DNA of 64,000 nucleotides from Sphingobium sp. WTD-1 (GCF_030128825.1 NZ_CP119128.1:124001-188000); one strand, 5' to 3'; positions 9,261 to 18,370 are shown, numbered from the stretch's first letter. The notes: generated by a model from the letters alone, not told the origin. Program-made: numbers and translations.

Positions 9261-12202
9261 GGTTTGATGAGCAGCGGCATGAGGCCGTTGGCGTCGAGAT
9301 CGAGGTGATCGGACCAGACATAATCGCCGGTGAGATTGATGCGATCCCAACCCAACGGCGAGAGCCGGGACAGCATAGCTGGATCGATGGGGCTTCCTCG
9401 ACGACGCATTTCGTCGACGGCGCGCCCCAGATAGCGACAGTTGAACAGGATAATCGCTGCGGTGACGAGGTTGAGCGCGGCCGCTCGGGTCTGCTGGTTC
9501 TCCAGGCCACGGTCGCGAAAACGGCCGAGCCGATGGAAGGCGACCGCCCGGACAAGGCTGTTGCGGGCCTCGCCCTTGTTCAACTCGGCAGTGACGGTAC
9601 GGCGCAGAGCCGGATCCTCGAACCAGCGGAGCGTGAACAGCGTGCGCTCGATCCGCCCGATCTCCCGCAGCGCCGCAGCGAGGCTGTTCTGCTGGCGGTA
9701 GGCGGACAGCTTCTTCAGGATCAACGATGGCGTGACGGTGCGGTGACGGATCGCGCCAATGACACGTTCAATATCGGGCCAGTGGCTGACGATCAGGTCC
9801 CGGTTGAGCCTGTGACCGAACAGTGGCGCAAGCCTGCCATAGCGCTTCGAGGGTTCGAAAGCGTAGAGGCGCCGGTCGGACAGGCGAGGAATGCGCGGCT
9901 CGAAATCGAGCCCGAGGAGATGCATCGTCGCGAATACGATGTCGGAAACGCCGCCTCCATCGACGTGCAGCGCGGTCAGATCGGCGTTGCTGTCATGGCC
10001 GAGGAGCCCATCGAGCGCATGGATGGCTTCTCCTGCCGTGCCGGCGATCACCGTCTGGTGCAGCGGCGCGTAGCGGTCGGTGATGGTGGTGTAGATCTTG
10101 ACCACTGGGTCGCGACCATAATGGGCGTTGACCGCTCCGCCGGCTTCGCCCGGCCCGCCCAGGTAGAAGGCCTGGCCATCCGCGGAAGCCCGGTGTCCTT
10201 GCCCAAACCAGGCGGCGATCGGCTCGGCGTGGATGGCGTCGGTCAGACAGGCGAGCGCCGCCCGAAAGGTTTCCTCGCGCATGTGCCATGTCTGCATGCG
10301 CAGCAGCGCGCGGCGTGACCCTGCGCCGCATACCTCGGCCATGCGCGACAGCCCAAGATTGGTCGCTTCGGCAATCAGAGTGGCGAGGAAGGCCTGCTCA
10401 TCGCCAGGCGGCAACCCGGTCGAGACGTGCCCGAAGTGCCGGGTGAAGCCGGTCCAGCGTTCGACTTGCGACAACACGTCGGTGATACGCGTGGCAGGCA
10501 GCATGTCGTAGCAGGCAAGCGTCAGGCGCCGTCCTTCGTCGTGCCTGGCATCATCGTCCTTCAGTTCCTTGGGAAATCGCAATCGCTCGCCAGCGAACAG
10601 GGCAGCATCGCGTCCGGCCAGATTGTGGGCGACGTCGCGCAAGGCGCTGTCGAGCTGCGCGGCGCGCTGATCGAGCCATGCGTGTGGATTACCGAGCGAG
10701 AACGGCGGTTGCAGCGCTGCGCCGGATAACGGCGCGAGCAGCACGTCCAGCGACCTGTGCAGCCTTGACCTCGGCACCCAGATATCACCCGAGGCCAGTG
10801 CATTGGTGAGCGCGCCGTAAGTCGCCATCTCCCAGTGCGTCCGGTCGATCTTGCCGGCGACCACGACATGGCGGTGCCAGCGCCGCTCGACATGACCGAG
10901 CGGAACGTCGGCAGGGAGGGGCTTGCGCCAGTCGCCATCAAGATTCGACAGGATCGCCATCGCGTCGCGCAATGCCGCGGTGCCGGCCCGACCGTGGAAA
11001 TCGAGCGTTTGCAGGAATAGAGGTCCTGTTCGCTTGAAGGTCCGGTACTCGGCTGCGATCTCGCTTAGCACATCGTCCCTGTGAGGTGCCGCGGTACGAC
11101 GGATGATCGCGGCATCGGCATCGAGCATGTCGAGAGGCACGATATCCCTGAGGGCCGCGCCGATATCTTCACCGGCACGTGCTGCCCGGCTAACTGTTTC
11201 CAGCACAGTGGCGATGCGCATCAGCCGGTCGCGGCCTTCGCGTCCCGAGATCGCGATCCCCTGTTCCAGGCGTTTGCGGGCACGAAGATGAGCGCGTCCC
11301 ATCAAGGTGCCGAACATGGCGATCGCCGCGTCGGTAAGCGTGGCCTCCAGCTCGCGCAGCGTAGCAAGCAGGATGACCCGCCTGCGGGAAGCGCGCATCT
11401 GTTGGAAAGCCTGGGCGGTATAGCGCACGCCTTCGCGGGCGAACTGCGTCAGGCGTGGCTCGTGCAGGGGATCGACCGGAACACAGGCAATACCGGTCCT
11501 GTGAATCAGCGCGACCTTTTCGAGGATTTCAGCGAGCGAGGCTGACGCTACGCGGGGCTCCGGTTCGCGCAACCACGACAAGCGGCTCTGTCGGTGATGC
11601 ACCTTCTCGTCGACCAGCGTATCGAGACGCTGACGCATATCCGCATCGAGTTTATCGTCGACTGCGGCGACCAGATCGGTTTCCGCCCGCAGCATCGCCT
11701 CGGCCGCCATCCGCTCAACGACGCTGATGCCAGGGATGACGATGCGCCGCGTGCGCAGCTCGTCGAGCAGTCGATCGAGCAGAATACGCCCGTCCACGAT
11801 GGCCATGGCTTCGGTTTCTAGCCAGGTCATCATGATGCCGCGCGCTGGCCGGCTGAGATCGGTGAAGCCGAAGCGCGCCTTGATGGCGGCAAGCTGATCG
11901 TAGCGGGTCGGCGCTCGCCGCGCGAAGTCGGCGACGACGCCTGCATCCACTCCGACCTGTTCGGCGATGTGGTCGAGCATGATTGCAGGCAACAGCTCGC
12001 CTGTGCGCAGATGTCGCCCCGGATAGCGCAGGCAGCAGAGTTGCAGGGCATAGCTCAAGCGGGTCGCCGGAGTGCGTGCGAAGCCGATCGCAGCAAGGTC
12101 CTCGGCATCGAGGCCATGATGTCGCACCACCGCCGCCTCGCTGTCGGGCAAAGCAAGCAACGCGGCGCGCTGCCGCTGGGTCATCGGAATACGTGCGGGC
12201 AT
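9251..12202 (-). CDS. tnpA: Tn3-family transposase TnpA
   Basis: A 983-residue transposase, full length for the family, that cuts and joins the 38-bp ends during replicative transposition. The N-terminus (about residues 5-165, MTQRQRAALLALPDSE onward) is the DUF4158-type DNA-binding part. The C-terminal two-thirds is the DDE catalytic domain, with LHVDGGGVSDIVFATMHLLG near residue 745 and the C-terminal segment ending GWDRINLTGDYVW typical of Tn3 enzymes. A GGAGGAT Shine-Dalgarno precedes the ATG. It is divergent from the resolvase gene. No frameshift is visible. Confidence 0.95.
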   Translation of the reverse strand: MPARIPMTQRQRAALLALPDSEAAVVRHHGLDAEDLAAIGFARTPATRLSYALQLCCLRYPGRHLRTGELLPAIMLDHIAEQVGVDAGVVADFARRAPTRYDQLAAIKARFGFTDLSRPARGIMMTWLETEAMAIVDGRILLDRLLDELRTRRIVIPGISVVERMAAEAMLRAETDLVAAVDDKLDADMRQRLDTLVDEKVHHRQSRLSWLREPEPRVASASLAEILEKVALIHRTGIACVPVDPLHEPRLTQFAREGVRYTAQAFQQMRASRRRVILLATLRELEATLTDAAIAMFGTLMGRAHLRARKRLEQGIAISGREGRDRLMRIATVLETVSRAARAGEDIGAALRDIVPLDMLDADAAIIRRTAAPHRDDVLSEIAAEYRTFKRTGPLFLQTLDFHGRAGTAALRDAMAILSNLDGDWRKPLPADVPLGHVERRWHRHVVVAGKIDRTHWEMATYGALTNALASGDIWVPRSRLHRSLDVLLAPLSGAALQPPFSLGNPHAWLDQRAAQLDSALRDVAHNLAGRDAALFAGERLRFPKELKDDDARHDEGRRLTLACYDMLPATRITDVLSQVERWTGFTRHFGHVSTGLPPGDEQAFLATLIAEATNLGLSRMAEVCGAGSRRALLRMQTWHMREETFRAALACLTDAIHAEPIAAWFGQGHRASADGQAFYLGGPGEAGGAVNAHYGRDPVVKIYTTITDRYAPLHQTVIAGTAGEAIHALDGLLGHDSNADLTALHVDGGGVSDIVFATMHLLGLDFEPRIPRLSDRRLYAFEPSKRYGRLAPLFGHRLNRDLIVSHWPDIERVIGAIRHRTVTPSLILKKLSAYRQQNSLAAALREIGRIERTLFTLRWFEDPALRRTVTAELNKGEARNSLVRAVAFHRLGRFRDRGLENQQTRAAALNLVTAAIILFNCRYLGRAVDEMRRRGSPIDPAMLSRLSPLGWDRINLTGDYVWSDHLDLDANGLMPLLIKPLP

Positions 12203-12331
12203 GTTTCATCCTCCAAAAACCTCTTGCCTTTTGTTGGCTTAGTGAAAGAGGATTGTGAAAGACCCAAGGCTGCGGAAATTGGTGCATGCTGTTTCCGCCT
12301 CCAGATACGGCCGTTTGTGAAAGAGACGCAG
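12203..12331. promoter_or_regulatory. Divergent tnpA/tnpR region, probable res site
   Basis: The 129 bases between transposase and resolvase are where Tn3-family elements carry the resolution site. A short motif close to GTGAAAGA recurs three times (about 12241, 12254 and 12316), which may mark resolvase half-sites. Both promoters must also lie here. Confidence 0.5.
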
Positions 12332-12937
12332 ATGACGCGCGAACCCTATCTGATCGGTTATGCCCGCGTGTCGAAGGGCGACGACCAGTCGAACGCCGCG
12401 CAGCGGCGCGCGCTCGATGCGGCCGGCTGCAAGCGGGTGTTCGAGGAGACCGCCAGCGGTGGGCGGTGGGACCGACCCAAGCTTCTGGAGATGATCGGCC
12501 AGTTGCGCGACGGAGACGTCGTCGTCGTCTGGAAGCTTGACCGGCTGTCGCGCAGCCTAAAGGATATGCTGCACATCATGGAGCGGATCGAGCTGGCAGG
12601 CGCGGGCTTCCGCTCACTGACCGAGGCGATCGACACCACCACCGCGGCAGGGCGGATGATGATGCAGATGGTGGGAAGCTTCGCCGAGTTCGAGCGGGCC
12701 ATGATTCGCGAGCGTACCAGCGCCGGCCTTGCCCAGGCTCGCGCAGAAGGACGGATCGGCGGGCGTCGGCCCAAGCTCGGCGACAAGCAGCGCCGCGAAA
12801 TCGCCGAGTCCGTCACGTCCGGCCGCAAGTCCGGTGCCGAGATGGCGCGGCTCTACGGCGTCAGTGAACCCACCGTCTCGCGCATCGTCGCCGCGCACCG
12901 CCAGCAATTCAGTCAGCAGCAGAGGGAACAGGCATGA
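12332..12937 (+). CDS. tnpR: Serine resolvase TnpR
   Basis: A 201-residue site-specific recombinase that resolves transposon cointegrates. The N-terminal catalytic domain has the nucleophile Ser in GYARVSKGD (residue about 12) and the Arg-rich KLDRLSRSLKDM and FAEFERAMIRERT segments. A C-terminal helix-turn-helix (about residues 160-190, GAEMARLYGVSEPTVSRI) binds DNA. The start is the ATG just before TREPYLIGYARVS; an open frame upstream is not conserved resolvase sequence. Its stop overlaps the next gene's ATG by four bases, so the two are translationally coupled. Confidence 0.95.
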   Translation: MTREPYLIGYARVSKGDDQSNAAQRRALDAAGCKRVFEETASGGRWDRPKLLEMIGQLRDGDVVVVWKLDRLSRSLKDMLHIMERIELAGAGFRSLTEAIDTTTAAGRMMMQMVGSFAEFERAMIRERTSAGLAQARAEGRIGGRRPKLGDKQRREIAESVTSGRKSGAEMARLYGVSEPTVSRIVAAHRQQFSQQQREQA

Positions 12938-14292
12938 AGCGTGGTCACGATCTGTCCGGCGTCATGAAGTTCGCCACCTCGCCGGCCTGGGGCGAGCATC
13001 TGGGCGAGGCGCTCGGCGATCATCTCGGGCTGGCGATGGAGGAGTTCGACTTCGAAGCGGACGAGCTGGCGGACATCGTCGGCGATCATTGGGCCGGCGT
13101 GTTGTGGGGATGCGCGTTCGAGGATCTGCTGACGCGCACCATCCAACCCGACCGGAACATCGTCGATGACTATATTCGGCGCCGGGGCTGGAATGAGAGC
13201 GGCCCGACCAAAATCTACCTGCGTGCCCTTCGATCGTCAGTGATGAGCCTCCACGAGGTCAGCGAGGTCGAGCCCGGCAGCGGCTTCCTCGTGCGCGACC
13301 TGATCCGGGGCGGCGAGCCGCTTCGAGTATCCGAGCGCAGCGCCTCGCAGACGCTGAAGCAATGGGACAGGATCGGTGCCCGCGTCGTGCAGGTCGGAGG
13401 CAAGCACCTCCTGTCGGGCGGCGTGCTGTCGTTCACGATGGAGGCGGCCGAGGCGCTCGTCGCCGATCTACGGCGCTCGAAGGGCAAGCGCAGCCCGCGC
13501 ACCGCGTTGAACCTAGACGCCGACGATCTGGCTGCACTTCCGGCCCTCATCAGCACGGCATGGCTGTTCGATGTCGTTCCCAAGACCATGGGACCGGCGC
13601 CCATCCCCACGCTGCACAACATTGATGGCGAGGAGGTGATGTTCCACCGCGTGCGCTTTCCCTTCGCACGCGGCGTGACCCAGGCGCTGGTCGGCGAGCG
13701 GCTTGATACTGTCCCTGCGCTTCAGCGGGAAACCACGCACTTTTGGAACTGGCTGGGCGAGAAACCGAACGGAAAAGCGAAAAGCACCGGGCGCATGGCG
13801 TGGGGTGTGACGATGGCGGACGGCACCCCGGTGCTCGGCAATGTCGAATTGAAAGGCCGCGCCCTGATGCTCGCCGTCACCTCGGCCGAGCGAGCGAAAC
13901 GCGGCACCGCGCTTATCAACGATGCGCTCGCCGGGTTGGTCGGCTCGCCGCTGACCACGATTGAGACGGTCGAACAGGCCATGGCGGCGCGGGCCGAGGG
14001 GCTGACATCATCCGAACCGGCACCCGCCATTGCGCCAGAGGTTGCAACCCCGCTCATCCATGCCATGCTCGACCGTCAGTACCGCGCGACGCTCGATGAA
14101 CCCGTCGGCATGCTCGGCGACATCACCCCGCGCGCAGCCGTTCAAACTGCCGCAGGCCGGCACCGAGTAGCCGGGTGGCTCAAGCATCTCGAAAACCGCA
14201 GCAGCAGCCAACTCGACGCGAACGACCCGATGGCCACCTACGACTTCACTTGGATATGGCGCGAACTTGGCATCGAGAACCTGCGCAAATAG
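12934..14292 (+). CDS. Tn3-borne passenger protein of unknown function
   Basis: A 452-residue soluble protein whose start overlaps the tnpR stop (ATGA), so it belongs to the transposon. Acidic N-terminal segments (residues 20-60, EFDFEADELADIVGDHW) are followed by a region rich in basic and Arg-Ser pairs that could bind nucleic acid (SERSASQTLKQWDRIGARVV). The C-terminus ends DFTWIWRELGIENLRK just before the right inverted repeat. I do not recognise the family; no enzyme motif is clear. Coupling to the resolvase suggests a role in transposition, target choice or maintenance, but that is inference. Confidence 0.75.
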   Translation: MKRGHDLSGVMKFATSPAWGEHLGEALGDHLGLAMEEFDFEADELADIVGDHWAGVLWGCAFEDLLTRTIQPDRNIVDDYIRRRGWNESGPTKIYLRALRSSVMSLHEVSEVEPGSGFLVRDLIRGGEPLRVSERSASQTLKQWDRIGARVVQVGGKHLLSGGVLSFTMEAAEALVADLRRSKGKRSPRTALNLDADDLAALPALISTAWLFDVVPKTMGPAPIPTLHNIDGEEVMFHRVRFPFARGVTQALVGERLDTVPALQRETTHFWNWLGEKPNGKAKSTGRMAWGVTMADGTPVLGNVELKGRALMLAVTSAERAKRGTALINDALAGLVGSPLTTIETVEQAMAARAEGLTSSEPAPAIAPEVATPLIHAMLDRQYRATLDEPVGMLGDITPRAAVQTAAGRHRVAGWLKHLENRSSSQLDANDPMATYDFTWIWRELGIENLRK

Positions 14293-14314
14293 TTCGCTAC
14301 CCCTGACGTCGATG

Positions 14315-14352
14315 CCTACCGTGAATCCGTGTCCCTACAATGCACAGAGGCC
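14315..14352 (-). repeat. Tn3-family right terminal inverted repeat (38 bp)
   Basis: The inverted partner of 9223-9260. Its outer bases supply the last codons and the stop of the truncated virB11 frame (GLCAL then TAG). Confidence 0.9.
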
Positions 14353-15242
14353 CAGATCGGCGCCTCCCTCGCTTTCTTTAACCAGCAGTGTCAGCTGCTC
14401 GAACGCCAGTTCAGCGGAATCCGCATGGATCGTGGTGATCGAGCCAGGATGCCCGCTGTTGACGTTGCGCAGGTAGAAGAAGGCGGTTCCGTCACGCAGC
14501 TCCTGAAGCAGAATGCGATCGGGCCTCATGCGTAAGGCGCTTTCAAGAAGCTCCTTGGCCGTCACCTTCGCCGTTCCAGTGCCGTCCTTGCTGTAGATCA
14601 TATGGACGACGTTCTTGTGCGGCACGACCAGCTCGCGGGTATCCTCGATTGTCAGAAGCCGTTCATTTTCCGGGATCAGCTTGATGAGACCCTTGGAAAA
14701 AGTGGTCTTGCCTGAGCCGGTAGCGCCAGAGATCAGGATGTTGAGACGGCTGCGCACGGCCAGCTCGAAGAACTCGACATGCCTACCAGCGTGGAGAAGG
14801 CCCTGAAGCCGCTCTTCCACGCTGCTGACGCGCGCTTGCTCGCCACCTTTGTATCAGCGAACAGGCCGCTCGCCTCGAAATCGGCCATCGACATCGTTTT
14901 GGTAGATGGCTTGCGCACCGTGATCGACACCGTCCCGTCGGGAACGACAGGTGGAAGCACGAGCTGGACACGTTCCCCGGTCGGAAAAATGGTCGAGCAG
15001 ATTGGGGTTTCGCGCGATACATCCTGTGATGTGAACGCCGCTGCTGCCCGAGCCAGTTGGTTGAGCGATTCAAGGGTCAACGCGCCTTCGCGCTCCCAGG
15101 TCCATCCACCCCGGCGCTCGATGCCGATGATTTCTGGCTCATTGATGACGACTTCGGTTACATCGTCAGCGTCGAGAAAGCGGCGCAGCGGGCGAACGGC
15201 ATGATCGAGGATCGCTGTGTTGCGGAACGCCGCCGAGGTCAT
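14353..15242 (-). pseudogene. virB11: virB11, frameshifted and truncated by the transposon
   Basis: The T4SS traffic ATPase VirB11, normally a ~330-residue hexameric inner-face ATPase. The N-terminal half reads in one frame from the ATG at 15242 (ITVRKPSTKTMSMADFEASGLFADTK). The ATPase half (VEERLQGLL, Walker A GATGSGKTT, LTIEDTRELV, ITTIHADSAELAFEQL) reads in another frame up to 14353. One missing G in AAAGGTGG near 14846 explains the shift, because restoring it gives DTKGGEQARVSSVEERL. The C-terminus is then lost at the Tn3 right repeat. A sequencing error could explain the shift but not the truncation. Confidence 0.9.
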
Positions 15243-16438
15243 TTGAGGCTCAGCCCATAGACCTGCGAGAAATCGAAGTCCTTGGCCACGGTGATGGCCA
15301 GTTCTGTCCCTTGGTTCACGCGCACGATCGGTCGTATCTGTTGGGTGTCCTGCAATACCTGCGATGTCGTGTCGCCGGGAGTGCGGAAGACAGTGGAGCC
15401 AGCGGGGCTGACGGCCTGGCCCGCAATCTGACCGCCAGCGTCAAGCACGCTGAAGAGCATCGCGGCACCGAACCGTTGCCAGAAGAAGCGATCGATCTTG
15501 CCGGTTATGCCGGAACGACCGACCGGATCGGAAGCAGGCGAGCCAATGTCGATGGCAACGCCGCGCGGTGTCACTGCACGGGTCCACATGGCGAAGAGGC
15601 GATTTTGGCCGCGCTGTAATCCGCCTTGGTACTCGCCGAATACGCGCGTCCCCTTTTCAAGCAGCACGACACGGCCGTTGTCCGAGTAGATGTCGCGCGG
15701 GATGATGCAGGTCGTATAGCCTGGCACGCTGCTATCCATCGCGGTCTGAAGCGTACACGGCAGGATGGCACCAGCGGTAACGAGATAGTTGCGGTCCCCG
15801 ATCATCCGCGCAGAGGCCGTGCCGATCGAGGAAGTTTGCTTCAGGCCGTCCAGCTTCGTAGCGGACGGTTGGCTATTATCCGGCCCGCCTTGGGACGGCG
15901 GCAGATCGGTGCGACCATCGTCTTGAGGGCGTGCCAAACCTTGATTGGCGTTGTAGGCAATTAGCGTCGACCGGCGCGCATTGTCGCTGAGCTGGCGTGC
16001 TTCATTGGCGCGGCGCTCTGCTTCGCTTGCCTGTCGACTTTGCTGTCCACCTGACGCGCCATAGGGCGTGATAGGTTGGCCGTCAGGTCCGATTGCCGGA
16101 ACCTGATCGCCGGCGAGCTGGACCGGAGCATTGGGATCGCGTGGCGCGGTCGCCAGCGTCGGCGCAATGACCGTGTTAGGATCATAGGGGGCTTCTGCCG
16201 CAGCAGGAGGCGCCTTTCGTTTGGCTTGGATCGCCTGGTTGTTGCCGCCCGAACCTGTGATGAGGGTCAGGATGGTGAAGATGGCCGCGCCTCCCAGCGC
16301 CGCACCGACGATCATCTTCTTATTGTCCCACTGGACGGCGTTGAGGGAAGGAATGCGGTTCGGCCGATCGGCTGCCGGTGTGCGGTCGATTTCGTTCACG
16401 TCGGGCGTCGCATCGACGTCAAATCTCTTGTCCGTCAC
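15239..16438 (-). CDS. virB10: VirB10, T4SS channel scaffold
   Basis: A 399-residue inner-membrane-anchored protein that spans the periplasm and helps form the outer-membrane pore. A short cytoplasmic part is followed by a membrane helix (about residues 44-60, KMIVGAALGGAAIFTILTLI), a Pro- and Gln-rich periplasmic linker, and the conserved C-terminal TrbI/VirB10 domain (SVPGYTTCIIPRDIYSDNGRVVLLEKGTRVFGEYQ). The GTG at 16438 is chosen because it follows the virB9 stop by one base; an ATG at 16501 would lie deep in virB9. The stop overlaps the virB11 start (15242). Confidence 0.92.
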   Translation of the reverse strand: MTDKRFDVDATPDVNEIDRTPAADRPNRIPSLNAVQWDNKKMIVGAALGGAAIFTILTLITGSGGNNQAIQAKRKAPPAAAEAPYDPNTVIAPTLATAPRDPNAPVQLAGDQVPAIGPDGQPITPYGASGGQQSRQASEAERRANEARQLSDNARRSTLIAYNANQGLARPQDDGRTDLPPSQGGPDNSQPSATKLDGLKQTSSIGTASARMIGDRNYLVTAGAILPCTLQTAMDSSVPGYTTCIIPRDIYSDNGRVVLLEKGTRVFGEYQGGLQRGQNRLFAMWTRAVTPRGVAIDIGSPASDPVGRSGITGKIDRFFWQRFGAAMLFSVLDAGGQIAGQAVSPAGSTVFRTPGDTTSQVLQDTQQIRPIVRVNQGTELAITVAKDFDFSQVYGLSLK

Positions 16439-16439
16439 G

Positions 16440-17282
16440 TCAGTTCTCCGTCGTGCGCTCGACCACTTCCGATGCCGTGTCCGTTTTCGGATCACGGCCA
16501 TAGAAGGTGGGATTTTCGTTGTAGATGCACAGGACGACCTTGCCCCGGCGCAGCCGCATTTCCTTGTAAACGCCGTGGATGACGACGAACTCGTCTCTCA
16601 CGTCAAAGGGTGCCGTTGCCTCGCTTCCGTCAGGGTTGACGGTGAAGATGGCAGGAATCTCCCGCTGGTTCGGGAAGCGCAAAACCGTGAACTGCCCGTT
16701 ATCGCTGATCTCCGAAGGTTGTAGATCGGAAGCGCCCTGCACCTGATAGGCGAGATTGCGCTTGCCTTCGAGCACGCCAATGTCGAGGGCGGTCTTGATC
16801 GCCCCGTTCTGCATCTCCAGCGCCTTGGTGAGCTGAACGCGCTGGGCCGCAATACGAGCCTCCTGCGCTTCAAATTCGGGATAGCGCAGGCGGACCTTGA
16901 AGAAGGTGCCTGCGGAACGCGCGCTCGCTACAGCCGCCAGCTCGAACGTGTAGTTGCGCTTGGTTCCCTGAAAGTCAGTGACGACGATCAGGTTGGTAGC
17001 CCCAGCACGCTCACGCGGTTTCACGAACAAAGAATTTTCAGCCGGGGCCACTTCCCAGGAGACGGTATCCCCCATGGCCACGAACTTGATGACCTCGCCC
17101 GCGGCAAATTCGATTTGCGTCGCCGTGCGGAAGGCGCTGCGGATCGCGATCACATTGCCGTCGGTATAGTTGACCTCGCGGATACGCATATCCGGGCCAA
17201 GCTGGCGCGGTGTCTGCTCGGCCATCACCGGCGCGGATATGAAGGCGCAGATCGTGGTCGCCATGAGAAGCGTAGTTTTCAT
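16440..17282 (-). CDS. virB9: VirB9, T4SS outer-membrane complex protein
   Basis: A 280-residue periplasmic/outer-membrane component of the conjugation channel. A Sec signal peptide ends near AEQ (residues 20-23, ISAPVMAEQ). The N-terminal domain carries GDTVSWEVAPAENSLFVKPRE and the C-terminal domain the TrbG/VirB9 signature NREIPAIFTVNPDGSE to DEFVVIHGVYKEMRLRRG. The ATG overlaps the virB8 stop by four bases, so translation is coupled within the operon. Confidence 0.93.
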   Translation of the reverse strand: MKTTLLMATTICAFISAPVMAEQTPRQLGPDMRIREVNYTDGNVIAIRSAFRTATQIEFAAGEVIKFVAMGDTVSWEVAPAENSLFVKPRERAGATNLIVVTDFQGTKRNYTFELAAVASARSAGTFFKVRLRYPEFEAQEARIAAQRVQLTKALEMQNGAIKTALDIGVLEGKRNLAYQVQGASDLQPSEISDNGQFTVLRFPNQREIPAIFTVNPDGSEATAPFDVRDEFVVIHGVYKEMRLRRGKVVLCIYNENPTFYGRDPKTDTASEVVERTTEN

Positions 17283-17971
17283 CGCGTCGGAACCTCCGCG
17301 TCGGCCCGGTAGGATCGAACCTGAAATCCGAGCGGGTTGGCATATCGACCGGATTCCGTTTCCGGCTTCGACAGCACATCGAAAGTGATTGTCGCGATGG
17401 CGGGCGTCTCGATCACCTGCTGGTCGCGCTCTAGCCGTTTGACGAACCGTATCTGGGCGACATTCGGCGAGATGAACGCTACCGAGCGTATCGCCACGAA
17501 CACGGAGTCATTGGCCGTGAACTGGTTTTGCGGAGAGTCCGGGTTGTCCTTCCGATAGAAGGTCGTCCAGCGGGTCTGCTCCTCCCGGTTAGATAGAGCC
17601 AGTACCTTGCGGAAGAACTCTTCCCGAGCTTGAGGAATCCACCCTTCGCGATTGCGCACGTAGTCAGCGAGAAAGTATTTGCGAACCGCCTCGTCATAGG
17701 TGATCGCCTTGTCGCCGCGCAGCTCTTGCGTGACGTCGGTAGCCCCCGTCGATCGGTCCACTGTCACGACGTAAGGAACGACGGTTTTGAGTGGTGACAG
17801 GGCCATGACCGACCCGACGCTGACGACAGCCAATGTCGTCGAGACCCCGGCAACGATCCATGCCACCCGGCGCGACCGCGCAGCGGCAACGAACCTGTCT
17901 CGATCCCAGCTTTCCGCCTCCGCGAAATACGCCTTCAGGTCTTCGTCCTGATCTCTTACGCCGATCGCCAT
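17279..17971 (-). CDS. virB8: VirB8, T4SS inner-membrane assembly protein
   Basis: A bitopic inner-membrane protein of about 230 residues that nucleates the secretion channel. A short cytoplasmic N-terminus (DEDLKAYFAEAESWDRDRF) is followed by one membrane helix (AWIVAGVSTTLAVVSVGSVMAL) and a periplasmic NTF2-like domain with the family segments KTVVPYVVTVDRSTGATDV and NVAQIRFVKRLERD. The Met at 17971, one base after the upstream stop, is preferred over 17986. Confidence 0.92.
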   Translation of the reverse strand: MAIGVRDQDEDLKAYFAEAESWDRDRFVAAARSRRVAWIVAGVSTTLAVVSVGSVMALSPLKTVVPYVVTVDRSTGATDVTQELRGDKAITYDEAVRKYFLADYVRNREGWIPQAREEFFRKVLALSNREEQTRWTTFYRKDNPDSPQNQFTANDSVFVAIRSVAFISPNVAQIRFVKRLERDQQVIETPAIATITFDVLSKPETESGRYANPLGFQVRSYRADAEVPTR

Positions 17972-17972
17972 A

Positions 17973-18356
17973 TCAGCAGCTCGCAAATTTGGGAGGGAGC
18001 GCCGCTCTGGCGCTTGAGGAAGTCGTTACAGCACCGATCGCCGGCACTTTGTCAGCCCGAGACGTATCGGCTCCCAATGGGGGATTGGGCGGCGCATCAG
18101 ACGGAAAGAGATTGGTCGCAGGCGGTGCCGACGAGCCTGGAGCGCCCGGCGTCGGGGGTGTGCCATGTGGCACAGTTGGGCTTGCCGGACCGGTTGAGCG
18201 ATCCGGAACCGTCGGCAGGACGCTTCCATAGGGGTTCGCTGGACGCTTATGCCTGCCGTTGCAGCGGGCCAGCTTTTCATCTTTCGCCGCGCTTGCCGGC
18301 ATCGGAAATGCCAGGGATGCAAGCGCGAGAACAGCAAAGGCAGATGCGATTTTCAT
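17973..18356 (-). CDS. Exported proline-rich protein in the VirB7 position
   Basis: A 127-residue protein with a clear signal peptide (MKIASAFAVLALASLAFPMPASA) and a mature part very rich in Pro, Ala, Thr and Ser, ending PPKFASC. It stands between virB6 and virB8, where other operons carry virB7. However, it is far longer than the ~45-residue VirB7 and has no lipobox; its Cys are in the mature part and at the last residue. Its reading frame contains the 16-base palindrome found twice in the maintenance region. Function as a VirB7 analogue is inference from position. Confidence 0.7.
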   Translation of the reverse strand: MKIASAFAVLALASLAFPMPASAAKDEKLARCNGRHKRPANPYGSVLPTVPDRSTGPASPTVPHGTPPTPGAPGSSAPPATNLFPSDAPPNPPLGADTSRADKVPAIGAVTTSSSARAALPPKFASC

Positions 18357-18370
18357 TCCATCTCTCCGAG

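Larger units (their letters stand above)
9223..14352. mobile_element. Tn3-family transposon (tnpA, tnpR, one passenger gene)
   Basis: A complete 5.13-kb unit bounded by 38-bp terminal inverted repeats that begin GGCC and end in an ACGGTAG-type inner end. It holds a full-length transposase on the minus strand, a divergent serine resolvase, and a passenger gene that overlaps the resolvase. The 5-bp flanks (GAAAC on the left, CAGAT on the right) do not match, so there is no target duplication. The right end lies inside virB11 while the left flank is unrelated DNA. The element therefore sits at a deletion or recombination junction and not at a simple insertion. Confidence 0.9.

Noticed and set aside
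13503..13505. Tn3 passenger as a toxin-antitoxin pair
   Set aside because: Only one long gene is present after tnpR, without a small partner and without a recognised toxin or antitoxin motif.
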